Shown: positions 22,567 through 33,754 of the stretch, piece by piece
How the letters are laid out: every line of letters starts with the position of its first letter
Numbering within the stretch: position 1 is the first letter of the stretch
Origin: Phoenix dactylifera
Lineage: Eukaryota; Streptophyta; Magnoliopsida; Arecales; Arecaceae
Length of the DNA: 64,000 bases
NCBI RefSeq assembly: GCF_009389715.1
Contig: NC_052404.1
Span: 9,198,745 to 9,262,744 of the forward strand
Direction of reading: 5' to 3'
The notes under the pieces: generated by a model
What the model was told of the DNA's origin: nothing
Seen by the model: only the letters and a program-made list of their open reading frames with translations
The model's database searches: none
Translations under genes and position numbers: made by a program

Positions 22567-22681
22567 ACGGTAATGTGGAGTTCTGGACTAGGGTGGTACT
22601 AAGAGAAAGCAAGTGAAGGGTTCTTGTGGGCAAGTCTCTGTGATTCCAATGTATGGAGATGGAAGAGGGGATGTGTTTTTT

Positions 22682-22687
22682 TTTATA
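22682..22687 (-). promoter_or_regulatory. TATA box of the second WI12 gene
   Basis: The minus strand reads CTTATAAAAAAA about 116 bases before the ATG, which would place transcription start near 22650. Confidence 0.55.
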
Positions 22688-22699
22688 AGCTCGTTCTAA

Positions 22700-25031
22700 C
22701 TTTCAGTGTTGGAGTTTAGCTATGGAGTTTAAGCCACGTTTGGTGGGAGTTGGTCCAAACCATAGTAACGTAGATGTGATCTGCGACCATTTCCATCCGT
22801 TTGTTTAGAGCCAAAAGGAAACGCTTTCCGGGGAGTGCAGAAAGGAGTGAGGTGCGGTCCGGGAGTGGAAGATTTTGAAATGACAATGTTGCCCCATGTG
22901 ATGGAAAGCTATTTTTAATGTTCGGTTGCTCGGCTTAGATATTATCGAATAGAACTTTTTAAAATAGTACACTTCAGTTTTGTTGGAAAAGGAAGCTATC
23001 TATATGGAGTTGTAGAGGTTAGGAGGATGGATGGAATTTAGGTTGAATTGTGAACCACACCTTTGGTTTTTCTTTCCTGGCCTAGCAATCACCTTCCACT
23101 TGATCCATGTGTTGGGTACATTCATTGTCTTTGAATTAATGAGGAGAAACATGACATTTACTCAAAAAATTTGGTCCAGGAGTACAATCCCTTTTCCATG
23201 ATTTAAATAGCACTAAAATGATAGCAAAGAATTAAGTGTCATATATCTTTTCAAAAAATAAGTTGTAGAATTAAGATTGTCAAAATTTGATTCAGAGAAA
23301 AAAAGTGTGAAAAGGTTTGATAAAAAAAAATCAATTAGACATTGTTAGCTAGATAGAAAATAACATGATGCATGTTTAGTATTGAGTTGCAATAAATTAT
23401 ATGATACATCGATATCTAAGTTGTCAGCTTTTTTTTTTCATAAGGTATTATGATTGTAAGAAGCTAGTAGATAACATCAATCTCTTTGTGGAGCTCTATC
23501 CTTTGAGCTGAGTTAACCTAAATCTAACAATTAATAACTATTAGATGTGTAAGTGATTTAGGATCAGGAGGAGATCTAGAAGCTCTTTAGCTGCGCTGTT
23601 CAAAAGGGAGGGCAATTTAGTCATTTACCACGTTCTTGGGCCGGAAAGAGGCCAGACGTGCTTATCTGTTTGACGGCTTTCTTCATTCGTCGTTTTCTGG
23701 GGACGGGCTTCTCTGCGTCGCTTTCTTTGTTCATTCGAGCCGACAGGAGTATCATTGTACAGCGGGGGGCCCTTCAATGAAAAATACCGTATTTATCCTC
23801 TCCAAGAGCATGAATTACAGCCCAATGATAAAATTACCACATTATTACCTAGTTGTAACACGCCATACCTGTCACCTTTCTTGGTTAGATGCATACATAA
23901 CTACGTTAAGAAATAAAAACCTAAGAATTAATGCATCATACTCTGGAAAATATTAAAGAATATCTTTCGAAGTATTCTACCGCATCTCTCTCTCATATCC
24001 GATCAATAATTCTAGGCATCATTGATATAATATTTTATTACCCATGCTCGAGCAATTTTTTGAAAAGAATAAAAAATTATAATGCGGATTGCTATGATGT
24101 AACTGGAAACTTATTTTATACGTCACATTGTTACATACTCCAAAATGAGGAAGTGTTGCTTACTCAGATGTGTTAGGTCATAAATAGGCCCATTGTAAGG
24201 CTAATTTTGGATATTTATGAATATGAATCTAAGTCGGTCTGTAATTTTATAATTTTGCTGGTTGTATTAAACTAACCCATAAATTTTATAGAATTTTCAG
24301 CCTAACCATCTAAATAAATATATTTAAAAATAATGCAAGTATAATTAGAAAACTTTTTAGCGAGCAGAGCGGTGGGAATCTATCCTCACTTCGGCAATGT
24401 ATAAATGGGTGCAAAAAGGACTTAAGCATCATCCTACTAGTCATACCCATCTGGGTTCGGGTTCCAGTCCTGAGTAATATTATCCCTGAAGATTTGGACC
24501 TAAATACGGGTGGGAATTTCTTCAAGTGAAAATCCCAGATTTGAGTCCGAGGCCATCTTGGTACTTGTTAACCTGTGTGGGGCTCCATCATAGTGTGAAG
24601 AAAAAAGAAAAGAAAGAAATAGGTACAGAGAAAGTAAAAAAGAAAAAATAAAAAGGAGAGGACCCATGTAGATGAGTGAAGCATTTAGAGCCACGAGTTA
24701 GGCTGCAAGTCAAGCATTCAGAGATTATGAGTTGGCTCTCGTCAATAGCTTCACAAGTTGGACAATCTTCAACGTAGCCCACCACATTATTGTTGAGCAT
24801 GGGCCTCTGGTTCCAACTTATATCTGATCAAGGCTATCTTTGCTCCATGCTACAATCATTATGCACTCGACAAGGTGATATGGAGGACCGCTTGAGAGAG
24901 AGATATACCCGAACAGGCTCTGCTCGATCGTCTCCTTCAATACGTGGTAACACATCTCTCCTTTGGTGCTGACTTCCACTCTGACGCATTATATGGCCTG
25001 CAAGATATCTCAGAGCTGGACAAAGCTGCAA
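22700..25031. other. intergenic
   Basis: AT-rich spacer without a supported gene. A tRNA-SINE-like stretch near 24350-24600 is discussed under rejected items. Confidence 0.5.
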
Positions 25032-25403
25032 GATGAGGATCCATAAGAGCATGTATTTAATTTTACACCGGTTATACAATAGATAGATTTTAGTTACTTA
25101 TACAGAGCTAAGGATGAGATACTGCATTATTACAAATGGTATCAGAACGTACTTAGCTCATAATTTATATAGACTAAAAACACAACAACATAAATTTAAA
25201 TTGGATTTATAATACTTGTAATTGAATTTGATCAGATTTGGATATTTAGCTTGATTAGAATGCGAAGTAGGTGAGGATTCATATAGGTACGTGTTTAGCC
25301 CTACGTTAACTATATGATATATAGAGTTTGAATACTTATATAAGATTAAAAAACTCAAATAGTATTTTTGGGCTAATCCTTTGGATGAGGTCATCATTTC
25401 TAC
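25032..25403 (+). mobile_element. TRIM element with both LTRs
   Basis: Degenerate LTR1 (about 25032-25134) contains GAGGATCCATAAGAGCATGT and ACACCGGTTATAC and ends ATTATTACA. The tRNA-Met primer site TGGTATCAGAAC follows at 25138. LTR2 (about 25270-25403) has GTGAGGATTCATATAGGTAC, TGAATACTTATATAAGATTA and TTTGGATGAGGTC. The internal region is about 135 bp, AT-rich and without coding frames. LTR divergence marks it as older than the copies at 7937 and 29332. Confidence 0.72.
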
Positions 25404-26230
25404 ACCGGCAACAAAGCTGAATCTGAACATTCTTCAATTCCCATGCCCCGGTGTCCAAGCAGCTATTTCACCAACAAAAACCGTATCTTTCTCAGAACCG
25501 CAGCCATAAAACCCTAAGATATATACGAATAACTCCTGATCGAATAACATAAAATTCATGAATGCGATATTCCAGAAGGTGGATATTAGTGAGAATAACC
25601 CATCCACCCCATCCCTTCCAGGGCTTGGTGCGAGAACTACAAAGGAGGAGGGTAGAAATTTTCTGTGAGGGAACGACGAGAGATGCTCTGCGGCGGAATA
25701 CGATTTAGTTAGCGTGGATCAGGAATGAGGAATTTGTGATCGAGTGATTGCGAGCGGAGAGACGAGAACTCCAAACGAAAAAGAACAATGGCTGCGGGCA
25801 ACCCAGCATGGACGGACTCGAAGATTGCGTGTAATCCTGGGGATAGATATCCTCTTCGGGCTATTCGAATCGGTGGTCGGCAACCAGACACACGGCTAAC
25901 ACGTGTAGTTGGGGACGTATTACACATCCCTTATCCCTATCCTTAGCGGGCAAATAATAGCATACAAAAATGTACATCGTTGAAGCATGGAGTGTATGAC
26001 GTTGTTCGTAGTCCAAGCCACAAACTAATGGTGCAAAGAGTGCATTGTAATAGGCTAGGGAGCGCAAGTAGGCTTTTACAATGTGGAGGATGCCTCAGAT
26101 TAAGCCCATCTTAGCCCGTGGAGAACTGGGCCAATGCTCGGCCATTACACTTTCTCATAGAACTTTCTTGCATGTTGTTTTGGCATAAATGTAACATCTT
26201 CATACTCAACACATACTACTTCTTAACAAC
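25404..26230. other. intergenic
   Basis: No gene is supported; short minus-strand frames at 25709-26067 lack recognisable domains. Confidence 0.45.
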
Positions 26231-26403
26231 TATACCCTACACTATGTGCATTATGTGGCTGCGCACACCACCAATCACAACCGCTCATTTCTATAAGCCC
26301 CATGCATCAAGCGTGCATCTTGGTACATAGCTACAGGAACAAGCGGTTGTGACTGGCGGCATGCACGGCCATATGGTCCATGCAGTGTAAAGTAAGGTGT
26401 AAT
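26231..26403. mobile_element. MITE, TATACCCTACAC family
   Basis: The left end TATACCCTACACTATGTGCA continues TTATGTGGCTGCGCACACC. It pairs imperfectly with the right end, whose reverse complement begins TTACACCTTACTTTACACTG. No coding capacity. Related termini occur at 20870 and 27661. Confidence 0.6.
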
Positions 26404-26786
26404 TTCTTTGCTGCTCTTTCTAAGCCTATAATTATGCAAACTCCAACAAAGAGAATAAGGTGATGTTATCAAGCTATGCTTATGCTAGAACTGCCCACTC
26501 ACATAGAAATTTTGTGGAATTAATGGGAAATATGAGGGTTTGGTGGCATCATGAGTTGCCAAACTACCTCCGCGTGGGCACAAAGGAACGTCTATTGTGG
26601 TATTATGGTCCGTTAAGATCGAGTGGGCTGGACCTCTTAAATGGAAGCCCAAGTGGGAACAAGGACTATCTTGGGTCTTAGTGGGTGATCCAAGCCTAAC
26701 AAATTGCCATGCCCCAAGCTCCAAGTGTCTCACTGATGCCTTCCCTTTCTTGTTACTGCTCTGTTTTTTCGATGGGGGAAGTTCCG

Positions 26787-26931
26787 CAAACAGTGTGGAT
26801 ATCATTTGAAAATGAGCAGTTCAGATAGAATCGAACTTTCGATTGATCCGGGGACTTGGGATCCTATGGATGAAGATATGGTCTCCATGGACCCCATTGA
26901 ATTTCATTCAGAGGGGGAACCCTATAGAGAT
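26787..26931 (+). pseudogene. accD: plastid accD fragment in nuclear DNA
   Basis: About 145 bp encode [20 protein letters not shown] and [20 protein letters not shown], a well-known segment of plastid accD, the acetyl-CoA carboxylase carboxyltransferase beta subunit that makes malonyl-CoA for fatty acids. The similarity begins in the Cys-rich zinc-finger region and stops abruptly after YRDRI. The catalytic core is missing, so the piece is non-functional. A GGG codon replaces the usual Glu in SEEEPY. It is a nuclear plastid-derived insert, or came by way of mitochondrial DNA. The following 450 bp may be from the same transfer but I cannot assign them. Confidence 0.88.
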
Positions 26932-27605
26932 CGTATCGTGATCAATTCCATGAGTGGCTGTAAACTGAGAGAAAGCTGATGAGACATATTCTCCCCCTGA
27001 ATCCTTTGCTAGTCAATGAGAGCCTATTTTTGTCTTGTTGACCCACGAAAATGGGTCTGTCCGACTTTTACCGCCGATGGGGTTACCACTATTTCTGGTC
27101 CAAAGCGGGGATTTTCGTATCTTTGCTCACATCACATTAGTCATTCCATTCCTTCCGGATAACCTAAAAAGGTGCGTGCAGGCCCACCTAAGAGTTGAAT
27201 AGATAGGGGTACATTCATATTTTCATATAGGGCGATGTATACGATGGGATATAGTTGAAGAAGAAGAAGAAAACAGGTTCTTCTCTTGAGCCTATTTTGT
27301 TTGATTGATCTTGCCACTGAAAACAGGTAGGTAGGTCGGTCTTTCTTTCATTCACATTTCGATGAAGAATGCTTCATGTGAGAATTGACATTTCATACAT
27401 AGATATGGGACATAAAGTTTCCATAAGTAACTAACTTTAAAATGAATATTGAGTAGTACGAGCATAATACTTATACACTTGGGTCCTCTGAGCTGCCATA
27501 GGATTTTGCAAGTGTAAATTAGAACCAGAAACATACCATAAATAATGACGAAAACAATTTCTAGAAAGAATAACATAAAGAATGATTTAAATAAAAGCAA
27601 AGCTA

Positions 27606-27649
<44 letters not shown>

Positions 27650-27660
27650 GTTAGAGAGAT
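26932..27660. other. unassigned stretch after accD fragment
   Basis: To about 27380 the base composition is less AT-rich than the surrounding spacer and may be organelle-derived. No plastid or mitochondrial gene is recognised. A TA microsatellite occupies 27612-27645. Confidence 0.4.
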
Positions 27661-27831
27661 TATAACTCACACTAGGTGCACCATGTTGGCGGCACACCAT
27701 GCCAAAAAGATTTAAGATTTTTATGTGCCTCAATCATCATGCAGCTGGTCTTACATTGTCTCCCCCTTCATCTTTTTTTCGAATTGTTGGTGTGGTGTAC
27801 TGCTGATATGGTGCACCTGATGTAGGGTATA
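27661..27831. mobile_element. MITE, TATACCCTACAC family
   Basis: The left end TATAACTCACACTAGGTGCA continues CCATGTTGGCGGCACACCA. It pairs with a right end whose reverse complement is TATACCCTACATCAGGTGCA. Length about 171 bp, AT-rich inside, no coding frame. Confidence 0.65.
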
Positions 27832-28475
27832 ATTTTTCTAGCTAGTGTGCTGTGTTATGATTCCTCCCTTTGAATTGGCATCATCAATTGTGCCATGTGA
27901 TTCGGGAGTTAGTTGAGCGACTTTTTTTTTTGTCATATCATAATAACTATTAGATTAATGTGCTGAGTAGGTAAACTACTCCTATTTCTCAAAAAACTAA
28001 AATATTTTTGAGAAATTTTTCTGAATTACCGTAGTACTTCACTGCTCTTTCAGAAACTAATGTACCCTTCCTTCTCATCCTTCACCTCCTAGTCCAATGC
28101 CCCGTTCCCCTCTTTCATCTTCTCTTCTTTTCGATAAAAACCTTCTCAAAAGATTCCAGTAACGATTTGGAAGTGGAAAGGAGGCATAGAGCCGTTGATG
28201 GATGATTTAAAAACATCAGTTTTTTTTTCTTCTTTTTTAAATTTTACAGTAATGCAATGCTCTATGCTTCCCACCAAAAAAAAGAACATCAGTTCCTTTT
28301 TTTTTTGTTGTTGTTAGTATATGATGCATGTATATTGAAGGAACTGCCTTTATGGAGGCAAGATTTTCGGCCATGACCAGAGTGGTAGGAAGAAAAGAAG
28401 ACAGAGAAGGGAAAATTGATCATATAAAATAATTTCACACTCTAATTAAAAGACCTGCACTCATCCACTTTTATA
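27832..28475. other. intergenic
   Basis: No gene or clear repeat is recognised. Confidence 0.45.
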
Positions 28476-28640
28476 TATGTGCGTCACAGAATAGGCCCAC
28501 GGGCCAGAAAGAAAGCTAGTGTCTTAGATGACAAGCAGAGGAAGCATCAGCTAATGTGGGTGTGTGTTACAGAAGAGGCCCAAGGCCCAAAAATGAAAGC
28601 TAGTGTCTTAGATAACAAGCAGAGGAAGCATCAGCTAACA
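28476..28640. repeat. tandem duplication, period about 83 bp
   Basis: Two copies share AAAGCTAGTGTCTTAGAT, ACAAGCAGAGGAAGCATCAG and CTAA, with a GGCCC-containing 5' part. They differ at a handful of bases. They lie at the 3' side of the LINE remnant. Confidence 0.8.
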
Positions 28641-29996
28641 AAAGCTTTGGGTTCACCTGCACTTTGGAATAGGATGAATTGATCCAGTGGATAACAATGG
28701 GTGAATCTCCTTCAACCAAGGCCTCAAAAGCTTTATAAGTGTACATGATTGTGTGAATACCATACCAGGCAGCGAGAAGCTCTGCGTAAGATACTGAAAT
28801 TTTTGGAACTAATTTTCCTGCTGCTATATCAAACGACCATAGTGATCACGAATAGCATATCCTGCTGCAGCCTTATCATATCAGCTGGGAAAATAAGAGC
28901 TTACTCCTCCTCCTTCCAAGTGCGATCATTATTGATGAAATCTGCTGCGGAGGAACATCCATATTAATCAATGTAGGCCATGAGTTAAGGGGAACTGAAG
29001 AGCACCATGGATCCTGTAAAAAAATCACTAAGGTGCCTTCTGCGAGATTCCAAATAAAGTTGTACTGCAGCTCAGTCCCTTGAGCTACAATTTGACTCCA
29101 AATGGATGAGCATTTAGATGGCCGATGATAGTTCCTCCGCGTGCCAGTTTGCGGCTGAATCTGAGTCCACAAAGAGTGCGCATTTCGCACAAGTTGAGCT
29201 GCGATCTTGCTCGAAAGAATCTGTTGTTTTGAAACAAAAGAGCGAATAACTAGACCACCAAAGCGCTTTAAACAACAGATGAGATCCCAAGATAAAAGAT
29301 AGCATCCTCTCCTATTAGAAGTGTGAGGACCCATGCGTTGTAGTTAGTTCCACATCGGTTATTCGTCGAGAAGATCTTGCATACGTATACAGGACTAAGG
29401 AATTCAAAACAATACCTTTTAGTTAACCTTTTAGGATGAAGTTCTGGATTGTGACAAGATAAGTGATCCCAAAAAATGCACAAAACTCTTTTTCTAAGTG
29501 ACAACACATTGAAATTGAAATGCCTACATAAGGCATAGAGTAAATAGGTATCGAGAAAAGAATCGGCTGAACTAAGGTTGCTCTCCCCACAAACGAGAGA
29601 GCCTTCCATTGCCAACTGCTAATCCTCTTATCCACTTTATTGAATAAATATGCATAGTTAGGCGATTGGAGTACAGCACCAGAAATTGGAACGCCCAAGT
29701 TGGCAAATTTGTCGTCTAGTTGAGAAAAGAGTGAGAGGGCTGAACATTAGGTAAGATTTGTGCAAATTAATAGCCCGACCCGATAAAGCACAATAAAGGC
29801 CGATCATGGCTTTGAGACAAAGTATCCTATGTAGTAGCTTTGGCCACAAACAGATAATCATCAGCAAAGAAAATATGCGAGAGTAGTATCTCATCTGCTT
29901 TGTTGATAGGCTCAAAAAATCTTTGTATTCAACAGATAGCTGCAACAACTTTGAGAGCATGTCAGAGCACATATTGAATAAGAAGGGTGATGACAT
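28641..29996 (-). mobile_element. LINE (L1-like) remnant split by a TRIM LTR
   Basis: On the minus strand the order is a reverse transcriptase core with the catalytic FADD (near 29860) and VAKAT, then after a frameshift LSGRAINLHKS, then VDKRISSWQWKALSFVGRAT and IPIYSMPYVG (29698-29540). After the LTR insertion come PKRFGGLVIRSF (near 29270) and a zinc-binding-like segment. RNase H residues VEGDSPIVIHWIN lie near 28680-28720. The order follows plant L1 ORF2. Multiple frameshifts and stops mean it is dead. Confidence 0.78.
29332..29456 (+). mobile_element. solo LTR of the TRIM family, nested in LINE
   Basis: TGTGAGGACCCATGCGTTGT...CTGGATTGTGACA, 125 bp, contains CCACATCGGTTATTCGTCGA and GAAGATCTTGCATACG. 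Flanks AGAAG and AGATA are weakly similar. It interrupts the LINE reading frame, so it inserted later than the LINE. Confidence 0.85.
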
Positions 29997-30013
29997 ACAT
30001 CATTGGCATAGTC

Positions 30014-30062
<49 letters not shown>

Positions 30063-30637
30063 TTTTACGTGATTGCATGCCTCTTAGCAAAGGTAATTTG
30101 ACTCTGTCAAATCTTTCTTTCTCTCTGTATCATGATCATTTGACTTCACAAATAGCAGATTCTGTGAGTTGGTATTCCCCATCTGCCAGGAAGCAAGTGC
30201 TTTTTTTTAATTATTTTCATATGATAATTAATTTGCTGTTGGACTTTCGAAGTAGTATAATGACAAGCATGCTACGCGATTCTCAAATAATCTATCGACC
30301 ATCAAGCATTAAAAATTATTGCACTGTTCTTTATCTAAAATTATTTGGAAGATACTAATGGGGATCTTATCCATCAAACGTTAGATGGGAGCTTCCGAGC
30401 TATTACTCCATGTGGCGTAACCCTTAATCAACACACATCTCCCTTACTCTTGCTCTTTGTTTTTCATTCTTTTTTTTTTCTCTGCTTTCTTGTTATGGTT
30501 TTCTAATTTGTAATCTTGTTTTGTTTCTTCTCCGTATGATGTTCTCTCATTATCTTTTTTTTGGGATACAATTTATTATCTTAATGGCATGGATTTTTAT
30601 TATATTTTAATAAGATATATTTCATTATTTTAATGAA
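29997..30637. other. spacer with TA microsatellite
   Basis: A (TA)n tract at 30017-30059, then AT-rich sequence with no supported gene. Confidence 0.6.
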
Positions 30638-30843
30638 GAGTTCGGGTTGTATCTTCCACACAAGGATAATTGATCGTCTTTCACAATGTCAACCATTGGA
30701 TGGCATCTTGCACAGACTTCAAAGCACTCCAAATTTCTTCATCCAGCTGCATAGATCTCAAAGCGGCTATTGTGCGATCCAACGGTGAATCTGTAGGAAA
30801 GAAGGTGAATCATTTTTTAGTATGAAAGATACAACTCAAACCC
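30638..30843. mobile_element. MITE-like element
   Basis: The left end GAGTTCGGGTTGTATCTTCC pairs imperfectly with the right end, whose reverse complement is GGTTTGAGTTGTATCTTTC. Internal CTGCATAGATCTCAAAG and GATCCAACGGTGAATC stretches match the element at 21351. Confidence 0.5.
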
Positions 30844-33670
30844 TATCCTAAAAGAGAAATCGGGTAACAAACATTGATTTAATTAAACCTTGGCTAAGGA
30901 TTTGTTTTTAGAATGATTTGATTGCTATTTGCATGATCAATATAAATAGGAAAAATGCTTGAGGGTATCCCATATACAAATGAAAAGTTTAACAGTCCGA
31001 TAACTATTGATTTGGCAACTTGTTTATTAACTAACCTATGTGTTCGGGGATGAATCCCATGAGTTGCACTAATCCAAAGAGAATTGTTTATATGCATTTA
31101 AGAGCCCCATAGCATCTCATATAATAGAAAGCAACTCCTTAACATCTACAAGGAAGAAGAGTAGGATATCCTATTTGTTTCTTTATCTAGATGCGAGTCT
31201 CGCATGCACCATTTTCTAATGCGGGCCTTTCTATCAACAAAACCTCTATATTCTCATTTGACAAAAAAGGGATAATTTATGGAGTTTGACAAATTTAAAA
31301 CATCAACTTGTGCCATTCTTGAGCTTAGATTTGTTAGTGCCATCCATAGAAAGATAACCTCTTTGTTTAGTGATTGAATGATAGAGACCTTGTTGTGAGT
31401 ATTACAGGTAATGCAATGGGGACCAACTCTCAGTGGCGAAGAGTTCTGTTGCACTGTTTGCATGCCATGTAGTTTACGAGAGAAGGTGATATAAAGCAAA
31501 AATCCACTTGCGCCATGCAAAAATGGCCAAAGGTATGGTAGTATGCCAAAAAAAAAGAAAAAAAAAGAAAAAAAATCTTTTCGTAATCGAGCTAGATCCT
31601 GCAGTAGATTTCTCTTAGATTAAATTATTTTTTTTAATTTTTTCATAGAACATGTTGATAATTCGTTGTAAATTTCTCACACCAATAGACAAATTAACTT
31701 TAGAAAACATTTTCTAGCTAGATAATGTTTAATCAAAATTGTTCCAAATTTTGGAACTATTTCTCTTGACTCTTCTATTAGAATTGTGGCTTACCTCAAA
31801 GGCTACACCATTTTATTTAGTAGAACAGGGTCGCAAAAGAAGGCAAACAAATCTACTGTTGCTCATCCACTAGTCGCTTTGAGATCTATACAGATAGATG
31901 AATATAGAAGTTTGAGCATTTTGAGATCTATAAGATGGGTCAAATTGGCTTGGAATTTTGGACGATGTATCTCCAAACAGATTGCCAGTCCAAGAAATGA
32001 GTGGCTTCTGACCGAACAATATGGACCCAATTTCTGTTAAGGATCATTCCCATGTCATAAAAGAATGGAAGCCGGCAAGTGGCACAAGAACAGCAAGTGA
32101 GCCCCATTTGGGCCAGATTTGCCTAGTGGGACATCCTACTTCTCCAGTGGTTTTGGACCAGGAGGTCACCAGAACAAGTAAGAGCATTTCCATCAAAACA
32201 TCTAAAAATGTTTCCTTTTTTCTCTCCTTTTTTTTCCGTTCCTTTTCAAAATGTTTGAAAATTTATCATCCAAAAGTTGGCAATTGGCAGCTCCTTTTTC
32301 AAAATGCTTGAAAATTTATCATTCAAAAGTCGGCAATTGGCAGCTCCTTTTCAAAAGCCATGACTTGGGATCCTTGTGGCATGTTTAGAATGGCTCAAAA
32401 CCAAGCTACTTCTCTCATTATCTATTTGACCGGTCACCTCGAGCAAATAGCCTTGGTCAAAGTTTGGTGGAAATTAGAGGAGTCAACTAGTAGCCTTGCT
32501 CAAATTTGAGATTAAAAGGTGGCAGGTTGCCTTTCTGGTGATGTTTCTTTGATGAGTGTACTGCGAGGTTAGGTTTTGAACTTTTGATGCATGGATTTCT
32601 TAATGACCACTCATTCCGCTCGCATTTATCCAGCTGAAATACGACACTCGATAATGCCGTAAACCTTGCCAGCAAAAATCTTTAGGCAAGATTCGATGCT
32701 CTACCGTCCTTGGCAGTTCAGCTTTTGTCTCCTTCCCGTTGAACTAATCCTCAGTTGGACTTCAAAATATACTTTGAGGATTCCAGTGTGGACATAGTAC
32801 TCCGGGTTGTAACCTTAGCAAAAGCTCCAAGGTGACTCCTAGCTTGCATTAAACGCCCTCAATTCCAAAATAACTGTTCATTCTTCTCTTTTTTAAAAAC
32901 ACCCGATATATAAAGGACATTAAGCCCACGGTTAGAATTGAAATTTGGAATGGAAATAAATTGAGGCATAAATAAAATTTGAATAAAAAATAAAAATTAA
33001 ATTTTAAAAAATTAGAGCATCTAAATGGATATAAGATTTAGCCGGTCAAATGGCTAAAATATGAGCCACGCATTTTCATTTTCATTACAGTCCAACTCTT
33101 TTCAGCTAAACATACCCATAATTTCTTAATTCTATATTTTAATATGGTTTACTTTGCTATAATTGGCCTGTCGGTGCCCTACAAAATTGCTATCAACCTG
33201 ATGCCCGGCAAACAACTAATTTTCAATTTCATTAAAATAGTAAAATAAAAAATCGGAAATCCTTAACCAACATATATTGATACTGCCCAAAAAAAAAATC
33301 TAGAATTATAAATTTATAACGAGAAGGAAAGCCATAAACACCGTAATTTTGTGCACATCACATCAACGTCGGTAATCTTAACTGCCCCTGCATTAAATCA
33401 AAACAGCGACAAATAATACCAATTCCAGAATCCAAATCGAATTCGTTCTACGGTTATCGCTTATCTCTAAGATAGAATTAATATGGTGTTTAACTGTTTT
33501 TTTTTCGTCTTTGGTGACCTATCGGGGGCCCACAGGTGCTCCAGGAACGGAGCCGCCTCTAAAGTGCGATTCGGGAACTTTCTGAGAATCGGCCCCACCC
33601 CAATCCCGGCCCAGTAGTCTCAATCCATCAACACCTCTTCTTCGTCACCGGCAGACTCCACCCTCTTTCA
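30844..33670. other. intergenic
   Basis: No gene is supported. A frame at 31786-32040 has a faint copia-RNase-H-like look (see rejected). An imperfect tandem duplication of about 52 bp, CTTTTCAAAATGYTTGAAAA type, lies at 32241-32345. Confidence 0.45.
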
Positions 33671-33691
33671 ATATATATATATATATATATT
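33671..33691 (+). promoter_or_regulatory. TA repeat in the position of the TS2 TATA box
   Basis: An uninterrupted (AT)n stretch ends 64 bases before the TS2 ATG and is the only TATA-like sequence there. It may serve as the core promoter TATA element or lie in the leader. Confidence 0.45.
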
Positions 33692-33754
33692 ACATGAAAC
33701 CAACGCTAATAACACCCAGGACCTCTCCAAATCTCTCTCCCCCTCACAGACAGT

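Noticed and set aside
21880-22602. 240-residue plus-strand frame over the second WI12 gene
   Set aside because: Antisense to a recognisable gene, Pro/His-rich, no domain.
24350-24600. SINE- or tRNA-like stretch (GGGTTCGGGTTCCAGTCC)
   Set aside because: The box B match is poor, no convincing box A at the right spacing and no target duplication found.
31786-32040. Possible copia RNase H remnant (SQKKANKSTVAH, DEYRSL)
   Set aside because: Only short similarity to the SKKQ-TV-STEAEYRSL pattern, with no catalytic residues or flanking domains.
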